Notes: generated by a model from the letters alone, not told the origin. Shown: positions 42,982-52,280, numbered from the stretch's first letter. The stretch: 64,000 nt of DNA from Flavobacteriaceae bacterium UBA7684 (GCA_002482885.1 DLGW01000005.1:4533-68532); one strand, 5' to 3'. Made by a program: numbers and translations.

Positions 42982-44029
42982 TTTTCTTTTCGTTTACCGG
43001 GTTACCATCTATTTTTTCGTTGTAATCAATCTCGGCCATACTGATTTTTTTACGGTCGATGTCTCTACCTTGAAGGATGCCTTTTTCGGTATCAATTATA
43101 ACTTTATCCATTTTACGAGTGTAATTGTTTTGGTTGATAACTGAATCTTTTTCGAATTTTCTCGGCCCTTCAATTACCCAATCCGTCACTTCTTTTTTGT
43201 CGAAACGACAAGTGTTACAGATAAAATCTTCTACTTCGTGGAATTCGTCTTTGCGAGCGGTTACCCTTTGGATTTCGTTACCAAACATCCATAAAGTAGT
43301 TTTTCCGCAACAACCCAGAGTTGTACATTCTCTGTGGGCGTTGAAAGGTTTGTTAAACCAAACTCTCGATTTGAATCGGAAAGTTTTGTCGGTTAACGCG
43401 CCAACCGGACAAACGTCAATCATGTTTCCGGAGAATTCATTGTCGATGGCAGCCGAAACACAAGTTGAAATTTGTGAATGGTCACCGCGATTTAAAACGC
43501 CGTGAACCCTTTTATCCGTAAGTTGATCTGCTACTTCTACACAACGTTGACAAACAATGCAACGGTTCATATGCAATTGAATTTTGTCACCGATATCTTC
43601 CGGTTCGAAAGTTCTCTTTTCTTCAATGAAACGCTGTTGCAATTTTCCGTGTTCGAAGCTTAAATTCTGCAAATCACATTCTCCTGCTTGGTCACAAACC
43701 GGACAATCTAACGGGTGATTGATTAAAAGGAATTCGGTTACGGCTTTGCGAGCTTCAAAAACTCTGTCTGATTTTTTGCTGGCCACTTCCATACCGTCTT
43801 GACAACCGGTTACGCATGACGCTACCAATTTAGGCATTGGTCTTGGATCAGCTTCGCTACCTTTAGTAACATCTACCAAACAACAACGACATTTTCCGCC
43901 GGTTCCTTCTAGTTTCGAATAATAACACATGGCTGGCGGAACAGATTCTCCACCAATCATACGAGCAGCTTGCAGGATGGTTGTTCCCGGTGCTACTTCA
44001 ATTTCTTGACCGTCTATGGTTACTTTCAT
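42974..44029 (-). CDS. nuoG: Short NADH-quinone oxidoreductase subunit G (Fe-S part only)
   Basis: From the ATG at 44029 the protein has 351 residues; an upstream ATG at 44077 would translate a repeat ('KPTTDNRQPTTN') and is rejected. It contains the 2Fe-2S domain ('MCYYSKLEGTGGKCRCCLVD'), the His/Cys cluster region ('HPLDCPVCDQAGECDLQ') and a 4Fe-4S region ('RCIVCQRCVEVADQ'), then a further Cys set ('CTTLGCCGKTTLWM'). The large molybdopterin-type C-terminal domain of E. coli NuoG is missing, which is normal in this group. It lies 73 bases after nuoF, and the gap contains a repeat. Confidence 0.93.
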   Translation of the reverse strand: MKVTIDGQEIEVAPGTTILQAARMIGGESVPPAMCYYSKLEGTGGKCRCCLVDVTKGSEADPRPMPKLVASCVTGCQDGMEVASKKSDRVFEARKAVTEFLLINHPLDCPVCDQAGECDLQNLSFEHGKLQQRFIEEKRTFEPEDIGDKIQLHMNRCIVCQRCVEVADQLTDKRVHGVLNRGDHSQISTCVSAAIDNEFSGNMIDVCPVGALTDKTFRFKSRVWFNKPFNAHRECTTLGCCGKTTLWMFGNEIQRVTARKDEFHEVEDFICNTCRFDKKEVTDWVIEGPRKFEKDSVINQNNYTRKMDKVIIDTEKGILQGRDIDRKKISMAEIDYNEKIDGNPVNEKKNG

Positions 44030-44035
44030 AATATT

Positions 44036-44066
44036 AGTTGTCGGTTGTCGGTTGTCAGTTGTTGGT
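44036..44066. repeat. Intercistronic gttgtcg repeat between nuoF and nuoG
   Basis: gttgtcg recurs, in the run gttgtcggttgtcggttgtc (44037-44056), followed by the variant agttgttgg. The same family appears as an inverted repeat in the RND operon at 56332-56385. Confidence 0.6.
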
Positions 44067-44102
44067 TTGGCCATCAACTATCAACGAGAACCTTTTTTTT
44101 AC

Positions 44103-45470
44103 TTATACTGGTTGCTTTGCAACTAAATGTTTTACTTTTTCAAAAGGTTCATTCACAAAGTGATCTCTGTTTTTAATTTTTTCAGGGAAACGGATATGGT
44201 ATTCAAATTCGTCTCTGAAATGTCGAATTGCCGCTGCAACCGGCCATGAAGCCGCGTCACCTAAAGGGCAAATAGTATTTCCTTCAATTTTGGATTGGAT
44301 GCTCCATAACAATTCGATGTCTTCTTCGCGTCCTTGTCCGTTTTCGATTCTCCATAACACTTTTTCCAACCAACCGGTTCCTTCACGACATGGTGTACAT
44401 TGACCACAAGATTCGTGGTGATAGAAACGCGAGAAATTCCAAGTGTTTCGAACAATACACGCTCGGTCATCGTATACGATAAATCCACCTGAACCTAACA
44501 TGGAACCTGTTGCGAATCCACCATCTGCCAAACTTTCGTAAGTCATCAAACGGTCTTCGCCTGTAGCTGTTTTGTAGATTAAATTCGCCGGTAAAATTGG
44601 CACCGAAGAACCTCCAGGAACCAATGCTTTCAATGGTCTGTCGGTTTGCATTCCGCCACAATATTCATCAGAATTCATGAATTCGTATACTGAAACGCCT
44701 AATTCAATTTCGTAAACGCCTTGGTTTTTGATGTTTCCGGAAGCCGAAATTAATTTGGTTCCCGTAGAACGACCAATTCCGATTCCGGCATAATCAGCAC
44801 CCGAATTGTTTACAATCCATGGCACGGCCGCAATCGTTTCTACGTTATTGACTACAGTTGGATTTTGCCAAAGTCCTTTCACAGCAGGAAATGGTGGTTT
44901 TAATCTAGGATTGCCACGTTTCCCTTCTAAACTTTCAATTAGAGCAGTTTCTTCTCCGCAGATGTAAGCACCGCCACCGATTTGGACGAATAATTCCAAA
45001 TCATAGCCTGAGCCTAATATATTTTTGCCTAACCAACCGGCCGCTTTCGCTTCGGCGATGGCTCTTTCTAAAATTTTATAAACCCACATGTATTCACCAC
45101 GGATGTAGATGTAGGATAGGTTGGCACCCAAAGCATAACTTGATGTAATCATTCCTTCAATTAAAAGATGCGGAATGTATTCCATTAAGTAACGGTCTTT
45201 GAAAGTTCCCGGTTCCGACTCATCGGCGTTGCAAACCAAGTGTCTTGGATTGCCCGATTTTTTGTCGATAAAACTCCATTTCATTCCGGCAGGAAATCCT
45301 GCGCCACCACGACCACGAAGTCCCGAAGTTTTTACTTCTTCCACAACTTCATCCGGAGTCATTTTTTTCAAGGCTTTTTCTACTGAAGCATAACCGCCTT
45401 CACGACGATATACTTCGTAGGTTTTAATACCCGGAACGTTGATTTTGTCTAATAATATTTTTCTTCCCAT
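44103..45470 (-). CDS. nuoF: NADH-quinone oxidoreductase subunit F (NADH/FMN site)
   Basis: The 455-residue subunit binds NADH and FMN: 'LRGRGGAGFPAGMKWSFI' (FMN/NADH loop), 'CNADESEPGTFKDRYLME', and the N3 4Fe-4S motif 'ESCGQCTPCREGTGWLEK' plus the later Cys in 'NTICPLGDAASWP'. It begins 4 bases after nuoE; the pair makes the NADH-oxidising module. Confidence 0.97.
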   Translation of the reverse strand: MGRKILLDKINVPGIKTYEVYRREGGYASVEKALKKMTPDEVVEEVKTSGLRGRGGAGFPAGMKWSFIDKKSGNPRHLVCNADESEPGTFKDRYLMEYIPHLLIEGMITSSYALGANLSYIYIRGEYMWVYKILERAIAEAKAAGWLGKNILGSGYDLELFVQIGGGAYICGEETALIESLEGKRGNPRLKPPFPAVKGLWQNPTVVNNVETIAAVPWIVNNSGADYAGIGIGRSTGTKLISASGNIKNQGVYEIELGVSVYEFMNSDEYCGGMQTDRPLKALVPGGSSVPILPANLIYKTATGEDRLMTYESLADGGFATGSMLGSGGFIVYDDRACIVRNTWNFSRFYHHESCGQCTPCREGTGWLEKVLWRIENGQGREEDIELLWSIQSKIEGNTICPLGDAASWPVAAAIRHFRDEFEYHIRFPEKIKNRDHFVNEPFEKVKHLVAKQPV

Positions 45471-45474
45471 GATA

Positions 45475-46005
45475 TTATTTATCGTGTAAAGTGATTTTTC
45501 CGTCTTTGCAATCTGCGATTAGCTGGTCTACTTTTTCTTTGGTCAAATGTTCTTGGTAGAAATCACCCAATTGCATCATTGGCGCATAACCACAAGCACC
45601 TAAGCATTCTACGCCGCGTACTTCGAAAAGCCCGTCCGCGGTTGGTTCACCAATCCCTACGCCCAATTTGGAACAAGTATAATCCATCAAATCTTCCACG
45701 CCGTTTTGACAACAAGCAGCGGTTTGACAGAACTCGAACATGTATTTACCGATGGGTCTTTGGTTGAACATTGTATAAAAAGTAACGACTTCGTATACTT
45801 CAATTGGTAATATTTCTAAGATTTCAGCAACCTTGTTTTGCAATTCGATGCTCAACCAATTGTCGTGAGCATCTTGAACTTCGTGTAAAACAGGCAATAA
45901 GGCTGATTTCTTTTTATCGGCTGGATAATGACTGATTAACTCATTGATGCGAGCCATCAACGGTTCAGTAATGTTTATCTCTTGTTTGATAGGTGATCTT
46001 TCCAT
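45475..46005 (-). CDS. nuoE: NADH-quinone oxidoreductase subunit E (2Fe-2S)
   Basis: The 176-residue thioredoxin-fold subunit binds one 2Fe-2S cluster through 'EFCQTAACCQNGVED' and 'VECLGACGYAPMMQL'. It works with NuoF in NADH oxidation. It starts 5 bases after nuoD and ends 4 bases before nuoF. Confidence 0.96.
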   Translation of the reverse strand: MERSPIKQEINITEPLMARINELISHYPADKKKSALLPVLHEVQDAHDNWLSIELQNKVAEILEILPIEVYEVVTFYTMFNQRPIGKYMFEFCQTAACCQNGVEDLMDYTCSKLGVGIGEPTADGLFEVRGVECLGACGYAPMMQLGDFYQEHLTKEKVDQLIADCKDGKITLHDK

Positions 46006-46010
46006 AATTC

Positions 46011-47246
46011 TTAAGCGTCTAATTCGCCGGCAATTACATTTAAACTTGATAAAATAACGATAGCATCTGATAACATTCCACCTTTGATCATTTCAGTATA
46101 AGCTTGGTAATAAATATAACAAGGTCTTCTGAATTTCAAACGGTATGGTGTTCGACTTCCATCGGTAATTAAATAGAAACCTAATTCTCCGTTTCCGCCT
46201 TCAACCGCATGATAAATTTCGTCTACCGGAACCGGAACTTCACCCATCACAATTTTAAAGTGATAAATTAAACTTTCCATGTTGGTGTAAACGTCTTCTT
46301 TTGGCGGCAAATAATAATCGGGAACGTCAGCGTGAATAGGTCCTTCCGGTAATTTCGCTAAAGCTTGTTTGATGATGCTTAAGCTTTCCCAAACTTCCGC
46401 ATTACGAACGCAAAAACGGTCGTAAGTGTCACCTGATTTTCCAACAGGAATATCAAATTCGAAATCTTCGTAAGAAGAATATGGTGCGGCTTTACGAACG
46501 TCGTAGTCAATTCCGGCTGCACGCAAGTTTGGCCCTGTGAATCCGTAAGCCATTGCCATTTCGGCAGTAATTGGACCAACATCCACAGTTCTGTCTATAA
46601 AGATTCTGTTTCTTTCAAATAGGTTTTCGAATTCTTTCCAAGCTACCGGAAAATCTTCTAAGAAAGTGTTTAATTTTTTGAAGGCTTCGTCAGACCATTC
46701 TCTTTCGAAACCACCTATTCTTCCCATATTGGTGGTTAAACGAGCACCACAAATTTCTTCATAAATCTCGTATACTTTTTCTCTGAATTGAAATACATAA
46801 AGGAAACCGGTATAAGCTCCGGTATCAACGCCTAGAATTGAATTACAAATCAAATGGTCTGTAATTCTGGCCAACTCCATTACGATAACTCTTAAATATT
46901 GTGCACGTTTTGGTACTTCAATATTTAATAATTTCTCTACTGTCATCCACCAAGCCATGTTGTTGATAGGCGAAGAACAATAGTTCATACGGTCGGTCAA
47001 TACATTGATTTGGTAAAAGGGACGGTTTTCGGCGATTTTTTCAAACGCACGATGAATGTAACCCACGGTTGGTTCAGCATCGAGGATTCTTTCTCCATCC
47101 ATCAATAAGATGTTTTGGAAAATTCCGTGAGTTGCCGGATGGGTTGGGCCCAAGTTTAATATAGTGAGTTCGCTTCCGTCTTCGTTGCGAGTCTGTTCTA
47201 TGATTTTAGCATATCGATGCTCTGGTGGTAATAATAAATCTGACAT
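46011..47246 (-). CDS. nuoD: NADH-quinone oxidoreductase subunit D (49 kDa)
   Basis: The 411-residue subunit forms the quinone pocket with NuoB. It shows 'LNLGPTHPATHGIFQNILL' (conserved quinone-binding His), 'VGYIHRAFEKIAENRPFYQI', 'NYCSSPINNMAWWM' and 'YYQAYTEMIKGGMLSDAIVI'. It is separate from nuoC, unlike the fused form in E. coli. Spacing to nuoC is 17 bases. Confidence 0.97.
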   Translation of the reverse strand: MSDLLLPPEHRYAKIIEQTRNEDGSELTILNLGPTHPATHGIFQNILLMDGERILDAEPTVGYIHRAFEKIAENRPFYQINVLTDRMNYCSSPINNMAWWMTVEKLLNIEVPKRAQYLRVIVMELARITDHLICNSILGVDTGAYTGFLYVFQFREKVYEIYEEICGARLTTNMGRIGGFEREWSDEAFKKLNTFLEDFPVAWKEFENLFERNRIFIDRTVDVGPITAEMAMAYGFTGPNLRAAGIDYDVRKAAPYSSYEDFEFDIPVGKSGDTYDRFCVRNAEVWESLSIIKQALAKLPEGPIHADVPDYYLPPKEDVYTNMESLIYHFKIVMGEVPVPVDEIYHAVEGGNGELGFYLITDGSRTPYRLKFRRPCYIYYQAYTEMIKGGMLSDAIVILSSLNVIAGELDA

Positions 47247-47263
47247 TTATAATGTTGAATTAT

Positions 47264-47782
47264 TTAATTATTAACTGGTGTTCTTCCGAAGAAACGGTCA
47301 TCTTTATCAGTTCTTCCGCTGTCTTCCATTGGGAATTCTTTTCGCATCGGAAACGAAACCATTTCATTCATGTTTAAAATGCGTTTCAATTGCGGATGAC
47401 CTTTGAAATTGATTCCGAAGAAATCCCAAGCTTCTCTTTCCATCCAATTGGCGCATAGAAATAAATCGGTTATGGTTTCTATTTCGGCCGGATCAGGTAA
47501 ATAAGTTTTCACACGAATTCTCACGTTTTCAATCCAATTGTGCATTTGATAGACAACAGCAAATTGGTGTTCGTCATCATTGTCGGGAAAATGAATTCCG
47601 GTTAAATCCGTTAAGAAATGGAAATTTAAATCTTCCTGCTCTTTCAAAAAGCGAATCACTTCGTGAATTGTGCTTGGCGTAGCTTCAAAAGTGAAAATAT
47701 CGCGTTTCATTTCAAAATTCAGCACATTGTTGCCGAAAGTCTGAACTAATTTGTCTTGTATATAAGCTGTTTCTAAAGCCAT
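47264..47782 (-). CDS. nuoC: NADH-quinone oxidoreductase subunit C (30 kDa)
   Basis: The 172-residue subunit has the 30-kDa signature 'EREAWDFFGINFKGHPQLKR', here with 'FGINF' in place of the more usual 'YGI-F', and ends close to 'MRKEFPMEDSGRTDKDD'. It is a structural part of the quinone module. Its start is one base from the nuoB stop. Confidence 0.95.
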   Translation of the reverse strand: MALETAYIQDKLVQTFGNNVLNFEMKRDIFTFEATPSTIHEVIRFLKEQEDLNFHFLTDLTGIHFPDNDDEHQFAVVYQMHNWIENVRIRVKTYLPDPAEIETITDLFLCANWMEREAWDFFGINFKGHPQLKRILNMNEMVSFPMRKEFPMEDSGRTDKDDRFFGRTPVNN

Positions 47783-47783
47783 A

Positions 47784-48329
47784 TTATAGGTTATAAGAAG
47801 CTAATAATTCTTTGTATTCTGGTGAACTTCTTCGGCGTACCGATTCGTTTCTTACCAATTCTTGTAATTGCATCACACCGTCAACTATTTGTTCCGGTCT
47901 TGGCGGACAACCGGGAACGTAAACGTCAACCGGAATTACTTTATCGATGCCTTGTAAAACGGAATAAGTGTCAAATACACCACCTGAAGAGGCGCATGCG
48001 CCAACAGCGATAACCCAACGAGGTTCTGACATTTGTTCGTATACTTGGCGTAAAATTGGCGCCATTTTTTTAGAAATCGTTCCCATAACCATCAACATAT
48101 CTGCCTGACGCGGAGAGAAACTTACTCTTTCCGAACCGAAACGGGCTAAATCGTAATGTGATGCCATTGTCGCCATAAACTCAATTCCGCAACAAGAAGT
48201 CGCGAACGGTAATGGCCAAAGTGAATTAGCTCTTGCCAATCCGACAACGTCATTTAGTTTGGTTGCGAAGAAACCTTCACCAACTACTCCTTCGGGCGGA
48301 GCTACCATATTTGGTTTTGTAGTACTCAT
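47784..48329 (-). CDS. nuoB: NADH-quinone oxidoreductase subunit B (N2 cluster)
   Basis: The 181-residue subunit carries the terminal 4Fe-4S cluster N2: the adjacent Cys46-Cys47 in 'ATSCCGIEFMA', a Cys in 'GACASSGGVFD' (about 111) and one in 'YVPGCPPRPEQIVDG' (about 141). It passes electrons to quinone. It starts 13 bases after nuoA. Confidence 0.97.
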   Translation of the reverse strand: MSTTKPNMVAPPEGVVGEGFFATKLNDVVGLARANSLWPLPFATSCCGIEFMATMASHYDLARFGSERVSFSPRQADMLMVMGTISKKMAPILRQVYEQMSEPRWVIAVGACASSGGVFDTYSVLQGIDKVIPVDVYVPGCPPRPEQIVDGVMQLQELVRNESVRRRSSPEYKELLASYNL

Positions 48330-48342
48330 AGCAATTGTTTTT

Positions 48343-48717
48343 TTATTCCCACTCCAAAGCCTTCTTCTTGATAATATAGAAGAAACCTACTAACAGCAGT
48401 GACATGAAAATAACCATTTTAATCATTCCTTCCATTCCCAATTCTTTGAAATTAATTGCCCAAGGATAAAGGAAAATTACCTCTACGTCAAAAAGGACGA
48501 AAAGAATAGCTACTAAGAAATATTTTACTGAAAAAGGTATTCTGGCGTTTCCGACAGATTCAATACCACATTCGAAGTTTTTGTCTTTGTTTTTGGAATG
48601 TCTTTTTGGGCCTAAAAAGCTAGAACCGATAATGGTTAAGACCACAAATCCTACCGCTAAACCTGCTTGCATCAGGATTGGTAAATAATCTAATTGATTA
48701 GACTGCATAATGCTCAA
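48343..48717 (-). CDS. nuoA: NADH-quinone oxidoreductase subunit A
   Basis: The 124-residue membrane subunit has three hydrophobic segments and the signature 'KNFECGIESVGNARIPFSVK' with the conserved Cys-Gly, then 'FDVEVIFLYPWAINF'. It is the first gene of the operon, 24 bases downstream of a well-formed -7 box. Confidence 0.96.
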   Translation of the reverse strand: MSIMQSNQLDYLPILMQAGLAVGFVVLTIIGSSFLGPKRHSKNKDKNFECGIESVGNARIPFSVKYFLVAILFVLFDVEVIFLYPWAINFKELGMEGMIKMVIFMSLLLVGFFYIIKKKALEWE

Positions 48718-48741
48718 AATTAGAAGTAATTAAAATAGCCA

Positions 48742-48771
48742 CAAATATACATCGCATTATTTAATTCGCAA
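48742..48771 (-). promoter_or_regulatory. Promoter of the nuo operon
   Basis: On the minus strand a TTG (48769-48771) is followed after 19 bases by TATATTTG (48742-48749), an exact fit to TTG-N19-TAnnTTTG. The expected start site is about 20 bases before the nuoA ATG. Confidence 0.85.
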
Positions 48772-48857
48772 AAATGAAAGGCTAAACGTTTGTTATTTAT
48801 TTCCCCAAACACGTTTATTTAAACTGATTATAAATAATGGCTTTATAGTATAAAAAA

Positions 48858-48880
48858 ACGTCCCGGAATTTCCGGGACGT
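48858..48880 (-). terminator. Terminator of the cold-shock gene
   Basis: acgtcccgga (48858-48867) pairs perfectly with tccgggacgt (48871-48880); on the minus strand a run of seven T follows. It lies 35 bases beyond the stop. Confidence 0.9.
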
Positions 48881-48914
48881 TGTGTCATTCTAGGTAATCA
48901 AAAAATAATATATA

Positions 48915-49115
48915 TTAGTCTTCGATAGCCACTACTTGAGCTGCTACTTTACCTTTTCTACCTTCTTCTTCTTCGTATGATACTTTGTCACCTTCAGCTA
49001 GACCTTCTGTTCTAACTCCGGTAGCATGTACGAAAATGTCTTTTCCTGTTTCGTCGTCAGTAATAAAACCGTAACCTTTTGATTCATTGAAGAATTTAAC
49101 TTTACCTGTGCGCAT
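48915..49115 (-). CDS. CspA-family cold-shock protein
   Basis: The 66-residue protein is a single cold-shock domain with RNP1 'SKGYGFIT' and RNP2 'DIFVHAT', which bind single-stranded RNA or DNA. It is shorter and more acidic at the C-terminus than E. coli CspA. It has its own promoter and terminator, and so is monocistronic. The untranslated leader is only about 25 bases, too short for an E. coli-type cold-shock leader. Confidence 0.95.
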   Translation of the reverse strand: MRTGKVKFFNESKGYGFITDDETGKDIFVHATGVRTEGLAEGDKVSYEEEEGRKGKVAAQVVAIED

Positions 49116-49144
49116 TTTGTAATATAAAAATAATTAATAATGCC

Positions 49145-49174
49145 CAAAGATATACTTATTTGCGACATAGCCAA
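49145..49174 (-). promoter_or_regulatory. Promoter of the cold-shock gene
   Basis: On the minus strand a TTG (49172-49174), exactly 19 bases, then TATCTTTG (49145-49152). This is the second perfect match to the Bacteroidota consensus in the window. Confidence 0.85.
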
Positions 49175-49274
49175 CAAAAATCAAATAAAAAGTTAAATTT
49201 TTTTTCAAAACTTTCAAATTATAATTGAATGATTTTCAGTACAGTATTTGAATTATTCTAAAAACGGCAACAAA

Positions 49275-49310
49275 AAAAGCAACTATTTATAAATTTTTAA
49301 ATAGTTGCTT
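49275..49310 (-). terminator. Terminator of aspS
   Basis: gcaactattta (49279-49289) pairs with taaatagttgc (49298-49308); on the minus strand a run of T follows. It lies about 25 bases beyond the aspS stop. Confidence 0.85.
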
Positions 49311-49334
49311 TCTCAGAAAATGCGAATATAATAT

Positions 49335-51089
49335 TTATTGCGGTAAGTCTAGTTTTATGTATAATTCTTTTAATTGAGCATCATCAATTGTAGATGGTGC
49401 ATCAATCATAACATCACGTCCCGAATTGTTTTTTGGGAAAGCAATAAAATCGCGAATCGTTTCTTGTCCGCCAAGTATTGCTACTAATCTGTCCAATCCA
49501 AAAGCTAAACCACCATGAGGTGGCGCACCAAATTGGAAAGCATTCATCAAGAATCCAAATTGGTCTTGGGCTTGCTCAGGTGTAAAACCTAAAAGGCTAA
49601 ACATTCTGCTTTGTAAATCTTTATCGTGAATACGAATGGAACCACCACCGATTTCATTTCCGTTCAATACCATATCATAAGCATTGGCACGAACTTTTCC
49701 CGGTTCAGTTTCAATTAATTTCATGTCTTCCGGTTTTGGTGACGTGAAAGGATGGTGCATCGCGTGATATCTCTCGTTTTCTTCGTCCCATTCTAATAAA
49801 GGAAAATCTACAACCCATAATGGCGCAAATTCTTCCGGTTTTCTCAAACCTAAACGAGTGGCTACTTCCATACGCAAAGCAGAAAGCTGCGTTCTTGTTT
49901 TATTAGCGTTACCCGAAAGTATTAAAATCAAGTCACCTGCTTTTGCATTGGTCGCTTCCGCCCATTTTTTCAAATCCTCTTGGTCGTAGAATTTATCTAC
50001 CGAAGATTTGAACGTTCCATCTTCTTCACATTTGACGTAAACCATTCCGGAAGCACCAACTTGCGGACGTTTCACCCAATCAATTAAGGCATCAATTTCT
50101 TTACGTGTATAAGTAGCGCAACCTGGTGCTGCAATGCCGACTACCAATTCGGCCGAGTTGAAGACAGGGAAATCTTTGTGTTGGGCAACGGTGTTTAGTT
50201 CTCCGAATTTCATTTCGAAACGAATATCCGGTTTGTCGTTACCATAGGTTTTTATGGCGTAATCATAGGTTATTCTTGGGAATTCTGCTACGTCTATGCC
50301 TTTGATTTCTTTTAATAGATGACGCGTTAAGCCTTCGAAAACATTTAGAATATCTTCTTGTTCAACAAATGCCATTTCGCAATCGATTTGAGTGAATTCC
50401 GGTTGTCTGTCTGCACGCAAATCTTCATCACGGAAACATTTCACGATTTGGAAATACTTGTCCATGCCGCCAACCATCAACAATTGTTTGAAGGTTTGCG
50501 GTGATTGTGGTAAGGCGTAAAACTGTCCTTCGTTCATTCGGCTTGGTACCACAAAATCTCTGGCGCCTTCCGGAGTAGATTTGATTAAATAAGGTGTTTC
50601 TACTTCACAGAAATCCAAATTGGATAAATATTTACGCACTTCCATAGCCACTTTGTGACGGAAAAGCAACGAGTTTTTTACCGGATTTCTTCTGATATCC
50701 AAGTAACGGTATTTCATTCGGATGTCTTCACCACCATCAGTTTCATCTTCAATGGTAAATGGCGGAAGGATAGAAGCATTTAATAAAGTCAATTCGGAAA
50801 CCAAAATCTCGATATCACCGGTGGTCATGTTCGGGTTTTTGGATTCACGCTCAATTACGGTTCCTTTTACCTGAATTACAAATTCTCTTCCAAGCGATTT
50901 GGCCTTTTCAAAAACGGCTTTGTCAGTTCTTTGTTCGTCAAAGATTAATTGCGTAATACCATAACGGTCGCGCAAATCAACCCAAATCATAAACCCTTTA
51001 TCACGTGATTTTTGAACCCAACCGGCAAGTGTAACTTCTTTATTAATATGAGTAGCGTTTAGTTCGCCACAATTATGACTTCTGTACAT
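49335..51089 (-). CDS. aspS: Aspartyl-tRNA synthetase
   Basis: From the ATG at 51089 the enzyme has 584 residues; a start at 51116 would add nine poorly conserved residues. An anticodon-binding OB fold ('VTLAGWVQKSRDKGFMIWVD') is followed by the class II catalytic core: motif 2 'KCFRDEDLRADRQPEFTQID' and motif 3 'GLAFGLDRLVAILGG', plus the bacterial GAD insertion (about 280-410). It charges tRNA-Asp. It is a single gene with its own terminator. Confidence 0.97.
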   Translation of the reverse strand: MYRSHNCGELNATHINKEVTLAGWVQKSRDKGFMIWVDLRDRYGITQLIFDEQRTDKAVFEKAKSLGREFVIQVKGTVIERESKNPNMTTGDIEILVSELTLLNASILPPFTIEDETDGGEDIRMKYRYLDIRRNPVKNSLLFRHKVAMEVRKYLSNLDFCEVETPYLIKSTPEGARDFVVPSRMNEGQFYALPQSPQTFKQLLMVGGMDKYFQIVKCFRDEDLRADRQPEFTQIDCEMAFVEQEDILNVFEGLTRHLLKEIKGIDVAEFPRITYDYAIKTYGNDKPDIRFEMKFGELNTVAQHKDFPVFNSAELVVGIAAPGCATYTRKEIDALIDWVKRPQVGASGMVYVKCEEDGTFKSSVDKFYDQEDLKKWAEATNAKAGDLILILSGNANKTRTQLSALRMEVATRLGLRKPEEFAPLWVVDFPLLEWDEENERYHAMHHPFTSPKPEDMKLIETEPGKVRANAYDMVLNGNEIGGGSIRIHDKDLQSRMFSLLGFTPEQAQDQFGFLMNAFQFGAPPHGGLAFGLDRLVAILGGQETIRDFIAFPKNNSGRDVMIDAPSTIDDAQLKELYIKLDLPQ

Positions 51090-51139
51090 GAAAATATTTT
51101 TTTTACTTCGTAACAATTCGACCTAACGGTCTCGAGTGG

Positions 51140-51147
51140 CAAAAGTA
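51140..51147 (-). promoter_or_regulatory. -7 box of aspS
   Basis: TACTTTTG on the minus strand fits TAnnTTTG, about 50 bases before the ATG. No TTG lies at 19 bases, so the -33 element is weak. Confidence 0.5.
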
Positions 51148-51226
51148 AAAAACTTATACCAATTAAACGGTCGAAGTGTTAAATCAAATTTAAGTTAATC
51201 TTTAAATTTCTAATTGACAAAACAAG

Positions 51227-51234
51227 TATATTTG
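51227..51234 (+). promoter_or_regulatory. -7 box of the TlpA-like gene
   Basis: tatatttg fits TAnnTTTG, 28 bases before the ATG at 51263. The nearest TTG (51214-51216) is only 10 bases away, so the -33 element is unclear. Confidence 0.5.
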
Positions 51235-51262
51235 ATATCTAAAAAATTAAACAAACATACTT

Positions 51263-52255
51263 ATGAAGAAAATAGTTAGCTTTATTTTTACTGTCTTAGT
51301 TTCTAGTGTGGCCATAGCGCAGGAAAACATGACTTTTCAAGCTGAAATAGCCAATAAAAACGGGAACACACTTTTTATCAATAGCGGAAGAGAAACGATT
51401 CAAAAAATTGAGGCAGATGCAAAAGGAAATTTTAAAGCCACTTTTCCTATCAAAGAAGGATTGTATCAGTTGTTCGATGGTGCTGAATATGCCAATTTGT
51501 ATTTGAAAAACGGTTATAATTTAAAAATGACCATGGACGCAACAAAGTTTGATGAGACTATTGCGTTCTCGGGAAATGGTGCAGCTGAGAATAATTTTTT
51601 GGCCAAACGAACTTTACAGGAGAACGACATTGATTTTCAAACAATGTTAGAGTTAGATGCTGAAAGTTTCAAGAAAGCCACAGAAGAACTCAAAGCGACA
51701 CAAATCGCAAGTTTAGAAGCATCCAAAATAGACGCGAATTTAGTTGACATGTTAAAGAAAGGCACGGAAGCCAATGTTGGTCAACTGCAACAATATTACA
51801 CCATGACGCTAGCCAAGAAAAAAATGAATAATGTGGCAGCGCCAAATTTTGATTATGAAAACCACAAAGGAGGAAAAACCACTTTGGAAAGTTTGAAAGG
51901 GAAATATGTATATGTAGATTTATGGGCCACTTGGTGTGGGCCTTGTCGTGCGGAGATTCCGTCATTGAAAAAAATGGAAACAGATTTTCATGGAAAAAAT
52001 ATAGAGTTTGTGAGTGTTTCAGTTGATGCTGAAAAAGACCATGAGAAATGGAAAACCTTTGTAACTGAAAAAGAGTTAGGCGGAATTCAATTGTACGCCG
52101 GAAAAGCAGAACTTTCTGATTTTATCAAAGCTTTTGAAGTGAATTCGATTCCGAGATTCATATTGATTGATCCTAAAGGTGTTGTTGTTGACGCTGATGC
52201 TAAAAGACCTTCTGATCCAAGACTACAGGAGCAATTGAATAAATTATTGAACTAA
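51263..52255 (+). CDS. TlpA-like periplasmic thioredoxin-domain protein
   Basis: The 330-residue protein has a signal peptide (MKKIVSFIFTVLVSSVAIAQ), a beta-rich N-terminal domain (about 22-110) as in many Bacteroidota TlpA-like proteins (DUF4369 type), a helical linker, and a thioredoxin fold from about 195. The redox motif WCGPC has Cys225 and Cys228; the cis-Pro lies in 'EVNSIPRFILID'. It probably acts as a periplasmic disulfide reductant. It is a single gene between a -7 box and a terminator. Confidence 0.92.
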   Translation: MKKIVSFIFTVLVSSVAIAQENMTFQAEIANKNGNTLFINSGRETIQKIEADAKGNFKATFPIKEGLYQLFDGAEYANLYLKNGYNLKMTMDATKFDETIAFSGNGAAENNFLAKRTLQENDIDFQTMLELDAESFKKATEELKATQIASLEASKIDANLVDMLKKGTEANVGQLQQYYTMTLAKKKMNNVAAPNFDYENHKGGKTTLESLKGKYVYVDLWATWCGPCRAEIPSLKKMETDFHGKNIEFVSVSVDAEKDHEKWKTFVTEKELGGIQLYAGKAELSDFIKAFEVNSIPRFILIDPKGVVVDADAKRPSDPRLQEQLNKLLN

Positions 52256-52280
52256 AACACCAATAAAATCAATACATAAG

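Noticed and set aside
44030..44077. Upstream ATG giving NuoG 16 extra residues
   Set aside because: The extra codons are a translation of the gttgtcg repeat (KPTTDNRQPTTN), and NuoG proteins normally begin with the ferredoxin-like strand encoded from 44029.
49116..49144. E. coli-type cold-shock leader RNA
   Set aside because: The distance from promoter to ATG leaves only about 25 bases of leader.
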